The notes beneath the pieces were generated by a model. It made no database searches, was not told the origin of the DNA, and saw nothing but the letters and a program-made list of their open reading frames with translations. Below, piece after piece: positions 32,532 through 41,945 of a stretch of 64,000 nt of DNA (its first letter is position 1; each line of letters starts with the position of its first letter). Source of the stretch: a virus; the IMG/VR virus record IMGVR_UViG_3300036985_005342, positions 1 through 64,000 of that record; one strand, 5' to 3'. Both the position numbers and the translations under genes were made by a program.

Positions 32532-33719
32532 TTACCGCAATTCGGGAACATTCCAAGGACTATTTGAAGGGGGTGTGGTCGTCGATCCAGTCATCCCGAA
32601 CTTCTTCTGCGCGTAATTCCATACGCGTTTACGTGCAGCTTTTCCAGCCGGACTGAGGCCGGGAACCTTGTTGACATACTCATTTTCTTCCATGTTGGAA
32701 GCAGATGTCAGCTCGTTTGACACCTTATCTTTTTCGTAAAGTTTGGCTTCTTCAACTTGCTGAGATGTTGGATTCTTTCCAACGGGAGGAGGGAAGAAGG
32801 TCTTGTTGTCAAACAGTCCCAATGTTTCTTTTTCCTCTGCTGTGGTCGAAGGTGCCTTTGGCGCATCAGGTTTCGCAGTAAGGCGCATCTCCTCATCCTT
32901 CAGCTCTTGGCTTCTGACTTCAGCGTTGACCCGCGCCTCGCCTTGGAGAGCAGGGTCTTTCAAGTCCATTTCCACTCTTGCACGCTCCTCGCGAGTTTTA
33001 CGAAGATTGTCGGGTGCCGGAGTTTCCGCAGGACTGAGCATATCAGCGGAGGACGGAACCTGCCGGGGCAATCTTGGGTTTTGATCTTCCACATCAGCTA
33101 TGATGTTTTTAGACCGAGTATCGGCGGCATTATCTTTGACACCGAACAGGTTACGGGCACCTATCATATTACCCTCATCGCGCTTGAGTTTTTCGTTCGC
33201 CACGATCTCAGGATTGTTAATTGGCGTTCCTGTTCCTGTTCCTGTTCCTGTTCCTGTTCCTGTCCCATCACCATACCGCTCACCGAACCGCAGTAAATCC
33301 TCCGCACGCTTACGCTTTTCCTCTTCAGCCGCAGCTTGCTCAGACTCAAATTGAGACTCAAGCAGTCCCATTTTCCGGCTCTGGATGTCCCGAGAAAAAG
33401 CATCATTGGCAGAAATTCTTGATTGTGTCTGCTGATCCAAACCATACCGGCGATCCGACTCGAAGGCGGAGCGGTTGAAACGCATGGCATCTTCCATGTC
33501 CTGCTGCGTGTTCTCGGCCCTGCGCTGCATCAGGTTTGTCTCCTGCTGACGCATGGCGAAAAGGTCCCGTTCCTGTGCGAGCTGCTTGTCGGCCATCGAA
33601 CGCCCGAGCGAAATCGCTTGGTTCATAATGCTGCTAATTGCCTCGGGACCGGCACGCAGAAGACCCTCAATGGAGTTCGAGCCATTGTTCTGAAACATCT
33701 GGATTGGTGATAGAGCCAT
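32532..33719 (-). CDS. internal virion-like protein with Gly-Thr linker
   Basis: 395 residues. A strongly helical, glutamine-rich coiled-coil N-terminal half (about 30-150) is followed by a GTGTGTGT linker (about 152-164, from six GTTCCT units at 33226-33267) and a charged C-terminal half. It lies just upstream of the giant protein and could be a co-injected core protein. No family recognised. Confidence 0.65.
   Translation of the reverse strand: MALSPIQMFQNNGSNSIEGLLRAGPEAISSIMNQAISLGRSMADKQLAQERDLFAMRQQETNLMQRRAENTQQDMEDAMRFNRSAFESDRRYGLDQQTQSRISANDAFSRDIQSRKMGLLESQFESEQAAAEEEKRKRAEDLLRFGERYGDGTGTGTGTGTGTGTPINNPEIVANEKLKRDEGNMIGARNLFGVKDNAADTRSKNIIADVEDQNPRLPRQVPSSADMLSPAETPAPDNLRKTREERARVEMDLKDPALQGEARVNAEVRSQELKDEEMRLTAKPDAPKAPSTTAEEKETLGLFDNKTFFPPPVGKNPTSQQVEEAKLYEKDKVSNELTSASNMEENEYVNKVPGLSPAGKAARKRVWNYAQKKFGMTGSTTTPPSNSPWNVPELR
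33226..33267. repeat. GTTCCT tandem hexamer microsatellite
   Basis: Six perfect GTTCCT units plus a degenerate seventh. It encodes the Gly-Thr linker of the leftward gene. Copy-number changes keep the reading frame. Confidence 0.85.
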
Positions 33720-33721
33720 GA

Positions 33722-34507
33722 TTAGCGTTTGTAGAAGTTGGAAATATCACCTTGACTTGAGACTAAGTCAAGACTTCGTGGATTGGTTTTCTTGCTCATT
33801 TTTCGGATACCTACGACAGTTCCTCCGAAAGAGTTGCTGCCTTTGGTTTCATAGAGATCGACGGTTTCGGGAAGGGGCTTTCCTTTATACGTTGTTGGCA
33901 CAGTGTCGTCGTAAGTGCGAACCATGACCTCGCCGTCAGCCGTCAGAACCTCGAACTCGTCGCCTGTTTTCAGACCGTATCGTCTGGCGAGACTTTTGGT
34001 GAGTGCAGCAGAACGTCCATCAACAAGCTTGTTATTGGCGTGGCCGATCTTCAGAACATTGGAATTGTAATCAGGAGAACTGTCGGAAGTGTAGCCGTAG
34101 TTGGCGAGCTTGAGCTTGACCTTGTTGAAGTCACCAGCGTTGGCCTGAACCACATCCTCTTTGGAAAGATTGATGTTAGGCTGTGGCAAATCAGCGGGAG
34201 GTTTAGGGTTGTAGCTGGCGACGGGGTCCTCGTCGTTTTCCATGAGCGAAGCCTGCCGCTTGGCCCGGAACTGTTGAATGAAATCCTCATCTTCCTGTGC
34301 CGCGAACATCTCATTCTGCATCTGGCGGGAGGTATTCTCATCGCGCCGACGCTTGGCATCATCAAGACCGGCGGGATCTTCATCTAACAGATCGAGGAAA
34401 GAGTTGACCTGTGGAACCACAGACTCGTTGAAAATCTCCGCGCCGCGTTTTCCAGAAAAATCCATGATCTTTCCGGGGTCTGTTGAGAATAGCCCTTGAG
34501 TGGTCAT
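33722..34507 (-). CDS. virion-associated hypothetical protein
   Basis: 261 residues. Helical N-terminal half; C-terminal half (about 165-245) with KIGHANNKLVDGRSAALTKSLARRYG and a beta-rich DEFEVLTADGEVMVRTYDD pattern suggestive of a small globular domain. No known family. It lies in the block of internal virion genes. Confidence 0.6.
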   Translation of the reverse strand: MTTQGLFSTDPGKIMDFSGKRGAEIFNESVVPQVNSFLDLLDEDPAGLDDAKRRRDENTSRQMQNEMFAAQEDEDFIQQFRAKRQASLMENDEDPVASYNPKPPADLPQPNINLSKEDVVQANAGDFNKVKLKLANYGYTSDSSPDYNSNVLKIGHANNKLVDGRSAALTKSLARRYGLKTGDEFEVLTADGEVMVRTYDDTVPTTYKGKPLPETVDLYETKGSNSFGGTVVGIRKMSKKTNPRSLDLVSSQGDISNFYKR

Positions 34508-35595
34508 ACACGTTGCGCCCTAAGAGGGTTCTCCCATGAGCCGGGTTGGCCCGCCGGTGCGCCCGTCCGTCCGCCAGAATACCCTTCTTGTGATTGGTTA
34601 GGTGCCCCGAAGAAGTGACTGCTGTTAGCATTACTGATCGCCTGACCGATACTTCCAACAAGTCCGGTGATATTGCTCATCGTAGGTGAAGGAACAATAG
34701 CTGCGAAGTTGGGAACGTGGGTGTTGACGAGCAACGCCTCGGAAGCCTTCTGCTGAAGACGCACGATGTCGCGCTGCATCTTGAGCTGCAACTCGGCCAT
34801 GAGAAACGGTTCCTTCTGGGCTAGAGCATTGTTCTTGTTCTGAAGAGACTGCTGGATGAGCTGTGCTTGCTGGAGAGCGAGCTGAATCCGCATGGTTGGA
34901 TTGACCATCATGTCCATGAGGTTGACTTGACGATTTTGGGGGCTGACGGCAGAGTTGACCCACGCTGTCGCTTCGCGGAACTCGCGACGGCCCTCGGACT
35001 GCGCCCTGAGCTTGGAGATCCCGAGATCGCGGGCCGTGGTTTTGCGGGTGTTGCCAATACGTCCTGTCAGCGAAGCGCGTTCCGCATTGTCTGTCAGAAC
35101 CTCAACCACGTCCCCTACCGGCAGGATTCCCCGTGTGAGGTCTTGAACCGATTGGGATTGGATGTCGAGGGTGACGAGGAACCGTGGATCGAACTGGAGA
35201 ACGTGGACGAGATCGTTGCGCTCGTGGAGCCGGTTGATGTTTTGAGCGAACACGTCCGCCCGCTCGGATTTGTCGATGTTGCACTCTATGGTCGCGCCTT
35301 GAACACAGCAGGCATCCACAGGGACAAACTCTGCGGCGATAGGCACGTCCGGGAAAGCATTCTCGAAATCGTCACCGTCGAGGAGGTCCTGCGTGTTGAC
35401 AAGGTAGAAGTCAATGGCAGCGTTAAGGATCTCCCGCTGCTCTTTGCTGATCGCGTCGTAATGCTCCTTTTGGAGACGCAGCACTTCCTTGTTTGCCTCG
35501 GCTTGAAGCTTCGGCATTCTCTTGGCCTCGGACCAAGAATAGATATTTGACGCGGCGTAAATAACAGCCGCCACTGCTGCACCTGTATCACCCAT
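34504..35595 (-). CDS. internal virion-like hypothetical protein
   Basis: 363 residues. Starts with a glycine/alanine segment and possible membrane-active helix (VAAVIYAASNIYSW, about 8-21), then a long helical region (about 25-300) with QQAQLIQQSLQ-type heptads, and a glycine-rich tail. It looks like a core or ejection protein by composition and position. No family recognised. ATGA overlap with the next gene downstream. Confidence 0.6.
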   Translation of the reverse strand: MGDTGAAVAAVIYAASNIYSWSEAKRMPKLQAEANKEVLRLQKEHYDAISKEQREILNAAIDFYLVNTQDLLDGDDFENAFPDVPIAAEFVPVDACCVQGATIECNIDKSERADVFAQNINRLHERNDLVHVLQFDPRFLVTLDIQSQSVQDLTRGILPVGDVVEVLTDNAERASLTGRIGNTRKTTARDLGISKLRAQSEGRREFREATAWVNSAVSPQNRQVNLMDMMVNPTMRIQLALQQAQLIQQSLQNKNNALAQKEPFLMAELQLKMQRDIVRLQQKASEALLVNTHVPNFAAIVPSPTMSNITGLVGSIGQAISNANSSHFFGAPNQSQEGYSGGRTGAPAGQPGSWENPLRAQRV

Positions 35596-36061
35596 TTGGT
35601 TTATCCTCCTCTAAGTGTTTGATGAAAATCTTTTCTTGCGGCTCGAAGCCCGCGTCGATCCACATCTTTGATGTGTCCTTGGCTCCCCGGTAAATCCATG
35701 AAGTTCCTATGACCGAATCCGCCCCGTTCAGTCTGGCGTAATTCTCCGCCGTGCGGAGAAGAACCTCAACCACATCAGCATCGCCTCTCTTCTCGGGGAC
35801 GATGTAGATGAGGTTGATAAAAGCCATCATGTTGAACGTGGCCATGCCGGGGAAGTGTGTCATAATGAGGACGACCTTTGGGTCTTCGACACTGTCAGCA
35901 TAAGCCCCGAGATACTTGCCGTCATATCCGCGCTCGGCGTTAAACAGGCAAAGCTCGGGGGTGGATCGCATCTGAAGGTTCGATTCCTTGATGCGGTCGG
36001 CGAACACTTTCTTCAGGCTGGAAAGCTGGTTCTTTTTCAGGGGCTTGAGAATAATGCTCAT
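35588..36061 (-). CDS. GNAT N-acetyltransferase-like protein
   Basis: 157 residues. Typical GNAT order: beta strand with INLIYIVPEKRG (about 83-94), helix, strand, and a final AENYARLNGADSVIGT then WIDAGFEPQEKIFIK (about 137-151). The usual acetyl-CoA motif R-x-x-G-x-G/A is not obvious (EKRGDADVVEVLL), so activity is uncertain. Found among virion genes, as in some other phages where it may modify host or virion proteins. Confidence 0.65.
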   Translation of the reverse strand: MSIILKPLKKNQLSSLKKVFADRIKESNLQMRSTPELCLFNAERGYDGKYLGAYADSVEDPKVVLIMTHFPGMATFNMMAFINLIYIVPEKRGDADVVEVLLRTAENYARLNGADSVIGTSWIYRGAKDTSKMWIDAGFEPQEKIFIKHLEEDKPNG

Positions 36062-37050
36062 ACTGCGTATCCGGGGAGTGATTTACGGGGCACCGCTGCG
36101 GCACCACGGTAAGGGTTTTCGTCCTGCATGGCACGGCCACGAAAACGACTCATCTCACTGAGAATGAGTCGTTCCATCTCCTGCCGGTCGAGCTGGGCGC
36201 GATTGATTTCTTTGACTTCGGTTGTGGCCTCCCCGAATTTGAAGTAACGGGATGCGGCTTCGATGATGAGGCGGTTGCCAAGTTCAACAATGTCGTGGTC
36301 GAAAAACACGTCCCGGTAGCGGCGGTTCCCATGAAGCAAGACCACACCCGTCGGGCAGATCGAGCGGAGCTTCATCCGGCGATAGCTTGGGACGGTCTCC
36401 CACGGCACGTATTCGGAAAGTTCGTAGCCATCGTCCTGCATGAGCCTGACGCTGCCCTTGCGGTTGCCGGGAAGGGACACGCTGTGGATCTTGGAAACCT
36501 TGACTGGCGAAACCACAAAACTGTCACCGATGAGGTCGAAGCAGATTTTCTTGAGCCTGCCGGAAGCGTCGGTCGCTTCCATGTTCACAACCTTGCCCGT
36601 ATCATCCGTGCTGGTAGCGAACAACTTGACCTTCGTGGTTTTCTGGAGGTCACGCTCGGTCGGAAAGGTTTCCGCCATCATCAGGGCTTCGACACGCCCT
36701 TGACCATCGACACCAAGGCCATTGTGGGCCTCGCGCCAACGGGAACGGAGCTTGAGGGACTGCCCGTAGCTGAAGACAGCCTCGGGACCGGCGACATCCT
36801 CGGGGAGGGTGAAACCTTGGTATTCCTCCACACAATCGCCGAGATTACACTCCTTGAACTTGGCTACGCAGATCGTGTGAAAAACGTCATCGAAAAGCTT
36901 GAATTTGTCGTATTCGGTATAGACCAAAAGACGATACTTGTTGATGTATTTGACAACCTCGGCTCTATCAGAAGACCAGTCGAGGCCCATCGCCTCGGCC
37001 ACGATTGGACCGGCTTCTGCAACGGTGATAGGATTTATGCCGAGGGCCAT
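36058..37050 (-). CDS. head-tail connector or tail-tube-like virion protein
   Basis: 330 residues. Soluble, mixed alpha/beta; no catalytic motif. Its position between the nozzle-like gene and the core genes, and its length, fit a tubular neck or tail protein. Assignment by context only. Confidence 0.5.
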   Translation of the reverse strand: MALGINPITVAEAGPIVAEAMGLDWSSDRAEVVKYINKYRLLVYTEYDKFKLFDDVFHTICVAKFKECNLGDCVEEYQGFTLPEDVAGPEAVFSYGQSLKLRSRWREAHNGLGVDGQGRVEALMMAETFPTERDLQKTTKVKLFATSTDDTGKVVNMEATDASGRLKKICFDLIGDSFVVSPVKVSKIHSVSLPGNRKGSVRLMQDDGYELSEYVPWETVPSYRRMKLRSICPTGVVLLHGNRRYRDVFFDHDIVELGNRLIIEAASRYFKFGEATTEVKEINRAQLDRQEMERLILSEMSRFRGRAMQDENPYRGAAAVPRKSLPGYAV

Positions 37051-38456
37051 CTTTCTTCAAAAGGTTGGTTGTTGAGCCTGAAGTAGTCGTCCTTTGGAGT
37101 ATCCACCACATAGCTTTGCTTCCTGCCATCCTTGATGACGGTCGGGGAAAAGTCAAGTTGCAATAAGCGAAGCTCCATTTCGCCAATTCCTGTCAAGCGA
37201 ATTTGAATCCAAGTGAACTCGGCGCACTTCTTGGGCGGCTTGCCGAAAGACTCGGTGAAGAGGATTTTCTGGCCTTCGGTAAGCGGCTTGGGAGGGGCCT
37301 CGACAAGGTGCCAGCGTTGCCATTCGAGGCACGCATCCGTGCGGCATTCCACAAGAAGCTTGGAGAAAGTCTGACCGCCGAGAACCTCCATCGCAAGGCC
37401 GAGGCAACTGTTTTTGGACATCAGGCCGGAGGGCGCGATTTGGCCGGTGATAAGCTCCCACTCGATAGGGATCTCGACGGCATCGCGCAAATCAACGGTG
37501 CTTAGGGAGTTTATCTTTGAAACATAAACTTCACCCCCTTTGTCCGAAGCGATGAATCGAAAGCCATCCTCGCTGGGGTCTTCCGTGTGGTCAATGAAGC
37601 AGTGGATTCCAGCGATTCCCGGATCGGGCAACCACAACCCCTCCCAGATTGCGATGGGCGTGCGGTCATCGGTGAAAGTAAAAGCTTGGTTCCACGAGAC
37701 AAATCCTTTTCCGAAAGAACCGGAAGAATGGTCGTAACTCATTGATAATCCAGTAGTTGCAAACATTCGGTCGCCACGGAACCAGAAGCCACATGCCGCA
37801 CCTTGGAGGTTCGTGTCGGCAGCGAGCAACGGCTCCACGTCGGAGGAGAGCTTGTTGACGTTTTCGCTGCGGAAGGTTTCCACACCGGCCATGATGCTCA
37901 GGAAATGAAGGCCTTTGGTCGAACGGAAAAGGTGGTCGCGCTGAAGCACGGCGACGGCGTAGCGTCCAGTCGCGGAGACGGAGTTAAGCATGTGGTTGAC
38001 AAGACGCTTGGTGTCCCAGCCCTTCTGGATGACTGTGCCCTTGCCGTCGTGGCGGGTCTCGCGGGGAACCTCGAAGGTGTTGAAGCTCACGACCCCGTGT
38101 TCGTAGTAAGCCACAAGCACACCCTCGCCGTTTGCGCTGTTCATCGCCGGGAGGACAGCCATTGCCTTGAGATCGCCGAGGCGGGAGTTCGTGGACAGCG
38201 GCTCCCCCATCGAGAGGAGGTTCTGCTCCTCCATGAGCAGAATGTCGCTGGACATCAGGTGCCCACGCTTGTGGATGAGATCCGAGACGTAGATCGTGTG
38301 GCCGATCTCCTGATGGATGCGCCCGTGCGCGTAGATCCCCAGACCGGCGTTGTTCTCAAGCCAGTTGCGAAACTTGTCCTCATCGAACGAATCGTGCGAG
38401 GCCTCCTTCGTGTGAAGGGCCTGCGCTCCGAAATATGGTGTGAGGTTTTCGCTCAT
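37035..38456 (-). CDS. tail nozzle-like protein, C-terminal portion
   Basis: 473 residues. Sequence features such as YAHGRIHQEIGHTIYVSDLI (residues about 42-61) followed by repeated strand-rich FEVP...ETRHD and KGLHFLSIMAG segments suggest a beta-propeller tail protein. The upstream protein at 39741-41945 begins like the N-terminal part of such proteins. The two may together form the nozzle, separated by two glycosyltransferase genes. Function is inferred. Confidence 0.55.
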   Translation of the reverse strand: MSENLTPYFGAQALHTKEASHDSFDEDKFRNWLENNAGLGIYAHGRIHQEIGHTIYVSDLIHKRGHLMSSDILLMEEQNLLSMGEPLSTNSRLGDLKAMAVLPAMNSANGEGVLVAYYEHGVVSFNTFEVPRETRHDGKGTVIQKGWDTKRLVNHMLNSVSATGRYAVAVLQRDHLFRSTKGLHFLSIMAGVETFRSENVNKLSSDVEPLLAADTNLQGAACGFWFRGDRMFATTGLSMSYDHSSGSFGKGFVSWNQAFTFTDDRTPIAIWEGLWLPDPGIAGIHCFIDHTEDPSEDGFRFIASDKGGEVYVSKINSLSTVDLRDAVEIPIEWELITGQIAPSGLMSKNSCLGLAMEVLGGQTFSKLLVECRTDACLEWQRWHLVEAPPKPLTEGQKILFTESFGKPPKKCAEFTWIQIRLTGIGEMELRLLQLDFSPTVIKDGRKQSYVVDTPKDDYFRLNNQPFEERWPSA

Positions 38457-39037
38457 TTGAATGGCGGGTATGAAATAGCTTTACCCAGTTTTTCGGGCCA
38501 TGTCCACTCGTTATCGCTGCGCTCCCTGTCGCCGTGCTGGTAAAACCTATAACCCTCCAGAATTTTAACCTCAAAATGATTCCGATGACGACGATATTGA
38601 ATCCTGTGGTCAACTGACATCTGCACCATGTTGACGGGGTTCACACAACGAATATGCTCCTCCAAAAGAACGGCGGCAGACGCTGGGGTTACAACATAGG
38701 CGTGAGTATTACATCTTTCAGTGAAGAACAAAACTTCGTTACCGAAAAACTCGTCAACGTGATCGTTCAGTTTTTGCCAATCAATCTCAGCATCGCATAA
38801 AACATCATCTTCAAAAATCAATACGTTTTCTTGAAGCGCGATACACTTCATCCACGCGAGAGCGTGGGAGGCGCGACAGCAAAGATCGCCCCGGCACTCG
38901 ACATAATCGGAGACGAAATGATTCTCGTCTTTGTCAATAGCGTCGAGATATTCAAACGGACATCCTTTGCCCACCCCCTCGATGAACGAGCGGTGCCGGT
39001 CAATTCTACGCGCAATGTGTATGCAGAGGATTTTCAT
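38453..39037 (-). CDS. GT25-family glycosyltransferase 2
   Basis: 194 residues. SHALAWMKCIALQENVLIFEDDV (about 57-79), with the EDDV metal/donor-site motif, matches GT25 (LPS-type) glycosyltransferases. It lacks a signal peptide. The ATG at 39037 overlaps the previous stop (39034-39036) by ATGA; earlier GTG codons are less likely. It lies directly downstream of another GT25 gene and the Ser-Gly-rich virion protein, so those Ser residues are a plausible substrate, by inference. Confidence 0.85.
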   Translation of the reverse strand: MKILCIHIARRIDRHRSFIEGVGKGCPFEYLDAIDKDENHFVSDYVECRGDLCCRASHALAWMKCIALQENVLIFEDDVLCDAEIDWQKLNDHVDEFFGNEVLFFTERCNTHAYVVTPASAAVLLEEHIRCVNPVNMVQMSVDHRIQYRRHRNHFEVKILEGYRFYQHGDRERSDNEWTWPEKLGKAISYPPFK

Positions 39038-39738
39038 TTCCACCACCCTTCGTCATTCCACCATTCTTCAGGCTTTTCCTGACCGTTAATTTGGGAAGGC
39101 CCCGCCGCCTGACCGCAAAGCCACGGATGGGCCGCAAGGATGATCTGCTGGCCGCGTTCGTGGAGGTAGCCGAGCTGGTGGTCAATGTGGGGGAAGAACT
39201 CCTTGACCTTGTCCTTCGGTGCGATGTGCTTCGCAAGATAGTCCGGCGCATGAAGGATATGCTGATAGAACTTCAGCATGAACTTCCTGTTGATCGCCAT
39301 CGCGTGCGTTCGGTTGACGTTCCGGCACCTGACCACACCCTCGGCGTAAGGCCACGGTGGGGAGGTCTCCTTGTAGAGGTGTTGCCCGCCAAGATAAAGC
39401 TGATCCCACTGAACGCCCTTTAGAGTCTCCATTGTCTTAGCCAGCCGGTCGCAGAAGTCGTCCGAGAAAACCACATCGTCCTCGAAGACAAGGTAATTCT
39501 GCAACCCGTCCATAAGGGCCTGCTGCGCGATCCCAGCGTGCGACATGAGACAGCCCCACGCACCGTTACCGGCACGCCACCAAGCCGGGTGACAACAGGC
39601 ATTGCCGTGGACACCACGGTATCTCTCGAAGCCGGTGATGCCTTTCTCGGCAGCGCGTTCTTGGAACTGTTCCCAACGCTCGGGATTTTTGTCGAGGTTG
39701 ATGACGAAAGTTCTGCTGAAGTAGTTAGTAAAGTTCAT
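39034..39738 (-). CDS. GT25-family glycosyltransferase 1
   Basis: 234 residues. INLDKNPERWEQF (about 13-25) and CLMSHAGIAQQALMDGLQNYLVFEDDVVFS (described; about 63-92), with EDDV, are GT25 hallmarks, plus a later NRTHAMAINRKFML segment. The gene follows the Ser-Gly-rich virion protein with a 2-bp gap and precedes a second GT25 gene. Confidence 0.9.
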   Translation of the reverse strand: MNFTNYFSRTFVINLDKNPERWEQFQERAAEKGITGFERYRGVHGNACCHPAWWRAGNGAWGCLMSHAGIAQQALMDGLQNYLVFEDDVVFSDDFCDRLAKTMETLKGVQWDQLYLGGQHLYKETSPPWPYAEGVVRCRNVNRTHAMAINRKFMLKFYQHILHAPDYLAKHIAPKDKVKEFFPHIDHQLGYLHERGQQIILAAHPWLCGQAAGPSQINGQEKPEEWWNDEGWWK

Positions 39739-39740
39739 GG

Positions 39741-41945
39741 TTAAGGCGCAGAATAAATTCTAAATGTCATCGTTCCCTCGTTATCATCATAAAGTAGGTC
39801 GTAGAAATAGAAACAATAATCACCTGCCTTGTCTGCATCGACTGTGAAGGTTTTGGGACTCATCGCTTCAGCACTCTCTGTTGCCGCCGCCTCTGTTTCT
39901 GCTGCACCAGTAACAAATACCCCTCTCCGAGGACCATCCGGCAACAATCTTATGTAAAGAGCAACTATGTATTTCGGAAGTATGCTGTCATCGGGTCGAA
40001 ATTGAGCCACACCAGAAATATATTCACAAATATAGTCCCCCGCTGGGAGCGTGAAAGTTGAGGCACACGCGGATGTTGTGGCATTTAACGTAATCGTTTC
40101 ATCGAAGCTGGAGCCAGAGCTGGAGCCAGAGCCAGAGCCAGAGCCAGAGCCGGAGCCGGAGCTGGAGCCGGAGCTGGAGCCGCATCCTGTGCAAGGTCCG
40201 AAGGTGTATTCAATGCCCCCGTAAGTAATTGGGCCGGTGTTTGGACAGTCAACACTATCATACCACATGGCTTCTCCCTCCGCCCCAACTGGACCCACAC
40301 TCAAATACCAGTCTCCTTCGTCACGGATCAAAACAACACCCTGATCCAGAACAAGGTCGTAGTAAGAATAAGCATCATTTTGTGGCGAATAATTCATTTC
40401 AGCACACACTTCCTCCCCGGTGCCGGGGCGTATGTAATTGATCTGAACACAACAAGGAGATCCAGAGCTGGAGCTAGAGCTGGAGCTGGAGCTGGAGCTG
40501 GAGCCGGAGCTGGAGCCGCATCCTGTGCAAGGTCCGAAGGTGTATTCAATGCCCCCGTAAGTAATTGGGCCGGTGTTTGGACAGTCAACACTATCATACC
40601 ACATGGCTTCTCCCCCATCCACAGATAAATACCAATCTCCTTCGTCGAGGGTGAGTGTAATATCTTCAAATGTGTAAACCCCGTCGGCAAACGTCATCTC
40701 AGCACAAACTTCCTCCCCGGTGTCGGGGCGTGTGAAATTGATCTGAACACAACAAGTAGAGCCAGAGCTGGAGCTGGAGCTACCGCCACCGCCGCCGCTA
40801 GTTGAGCCGGAGCCGGAGCTGGAGCCAGAGCCGGAGCTGGAGCCGGAGCTGGAGCCAGAGCCGGAGCCAGAGCCGGAGCTGGAGCTGGAGCCAGAGCCGG
40901 AGCCAGAGCCAGAGCCGGAGCCAGAGCCGGAGCTGGAGCTGGAGCCGGAGCCAGAGCCGGAGCTGGAGCTGGAGCCAGAGCCGGAGCTGGAGCTGGAGCC
41001 GGAGCCAGAGCCGGAGCTGGAGCTGGAGCCAGAGCCTGAGCCTGAGCCGGAGCCGGAGCAGGAGCTGGAGCTGGAGCCAGAGCCGGAGCTGGAGCTGGAG
41101 CTGGAGCTGTAATCAGGATCTTTGCAAAGCAATACAAGAATGTCTCTTTCCCCGCCAACAAGAAGTTGGGGGTCAACACAGGTATCGAACTCATATTCCA
41201 CACCTTCTCCGGTGATGACAAATGGGACATCCTCGGCGGGAAGATAGCCGAGTTTCCTGACATCGTAATTGTAGGAGCGCGAAACTGGATTTAACGAAAA
41301 GCGGCCCTCGTCATCGCCCATTCCCGAATATGCTCTGTGGTTGTTGTGGCGGATCTCCCACAGAGGCTCGGGGATCGGTTCGCGTGTGTCGCAGTCAAGA
41401 ACGAGGAAACGAAGCTCGATCCCGCTTTCAGGGAAGCCAATCTCGCACTCAGGAATATCAGCGACGGGTGCCACATATTCAATCTCCTTGATGGGTGTCT
41501 CGCTCTCAACCCAATCGACTTCGTTCATGCCGGGGCTACGTGTTAGGGTCATACCATCCCACCAAAACGTATCGCAATTCGGGCTTTGAAACACGAGATA
41601 GTTCTCGGCTTGGAAAACGTGGACATCCTCGCAACATCCAAGTGATTCACCGAGAGGGTGACAACCAAGGATCGGAACCCCATCGACCACAACGGCAATA
41701 CCGGAAAGTGCCTGCGAGAGAGGTGCGGCGGAGATCCCCCGGCGCGGGCGGAAACTGGCAGCTCCGTTGAACTGACCTACGGCACCAGTAGTAGTATAGA
41801 CAAATCCGGGGCGTGTCTTGACCACGCCCTCATCGAAGACAAGATTGGTAGCCGAGTGAACCCTCCGCTTTTCCCCTACAAGAAGCGGGCTGGACTTCAT
41901 GTCCACACCTTGCGTCCCGAGCTGGATGATGTTGATTTTAGGCAT
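39741..41945 (-). CDS. Ser-Gly-repeat virion protein with duplicated Cys domains
   Basis: 734 residues from ATG 41945 (a GTG at 41966 is possible). N-terminal segment (about 1-170) [15 protein letters not shown]...[14 protein letters not shown] resembles nozzle-type tail proteins. Next comes a carboxypeptidase-regulatory-like region (about 180-265). A long Ser-Gly linker (about 278-390) follows. Two related Cys-rich domains (about 397-477 and 495-588), each ending [14 protein letters not shown], are separated by Ser-Gly linkers. A C-terminal domain (about 614-734) ends the protein. Probably surface-exposed. The Ser linkers sit next to two GT25 genes. Confidence 0.75.
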   Translation of the reverse strand: MPKINIIQLGTQGVDMKSSPLLVGEKRRVHSATNLVFDEGVVKTRPGFVYTTTGAVGQFNGAASFRPRRGISAAPLSQALSGIAVVVDGVPILGCHPLGESLGCCEDVHVFQAENYLVFQSPNCDTFWWDGMTLTRSPGMNEVDWVESETPIKEIEYVAPVADIPECEIGFPESGIELRFLVLDCDTREPIPEPLWEIRHNNHRAYSGMGDDEGRFSLNPVSRSYNYDVRKLGYLPAEDVPFVITGEGVEYEFDTCVDPQLLVGGERDILVLLCKDPDYSSSSSSSSGSGSSSSSCSGSGSGSGSGSSSSSGSGSGSSSSSGSGSSSSSGSGSGSSSSSGSGSGSGSGSGSGSSSSSGSGSGSGSSSGSSSGSGSSSGSGSTSGGGGGSSSSSSGSTCCVQINFTRPDTGEEVCAEMTFADGVYTFEDITLTLDEGDWYLSVDGGEAMWYDSVDCPNTGPITYGGIEYTFGPCTGCGSSSGSSSSSSSSSSSSSGSPCCVQINYIRPGTGEEVCAEMNYSPQNDAYSYYDLVLDQGVVLIRDEGDWYLSVGPVGAEGEAMWYDSVDCPNTGPITYGGIEYTFGPCTGCGSSSGSSSGSGSGSGSGSGSSSGSSFDETITLNATTSACASTFTLPAGDYICEYISGVAQFRPDDSILPKYIVALYIRLLPDGPRRGVFVTGAAETEAAATESAEAMSPKTFTVDADKAGDYCFYFYDLLYDDNEGTMTFRIYSAP
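40165..40614. repeat. 114-bp exact direct repeat
   Basis: 40165-40278 and 40501-40614 are identical over 114 bp (336-bp offset). They encode the shared end of the two Cys domains and part of the Ser-Gly linkers. Recent duplication or gene conversion within the virion gene. Confidence 0.85.
40805..41109. repeat. AGCCGG/AGCTGG low-complexity array encoding Ser-Gly
   Basis: About 300 bp of hexamer-like units made of AGCCGG, AGCTGG and AGCCAG. The minus strand reads as alternating Ser/Gly. Similar short arrays occur at 40107-40181 and 40462-40514. The opposite strand gives a spurious Arg/Ser-rich open frame. Confidence 0.9.

Noticed and set aside
33226-33267. CRISPR-like repeat array
   Set aside because: GTTCCT hexamers are contiguous with no spacers; they encode a Gly-Thr linker.
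40802-41215. An Arg/Ser/Trp-rich open frame on the + strand across the Ser-Gly array
   Set aside because: Pure low-complexity shadow of the repeat; no start context.
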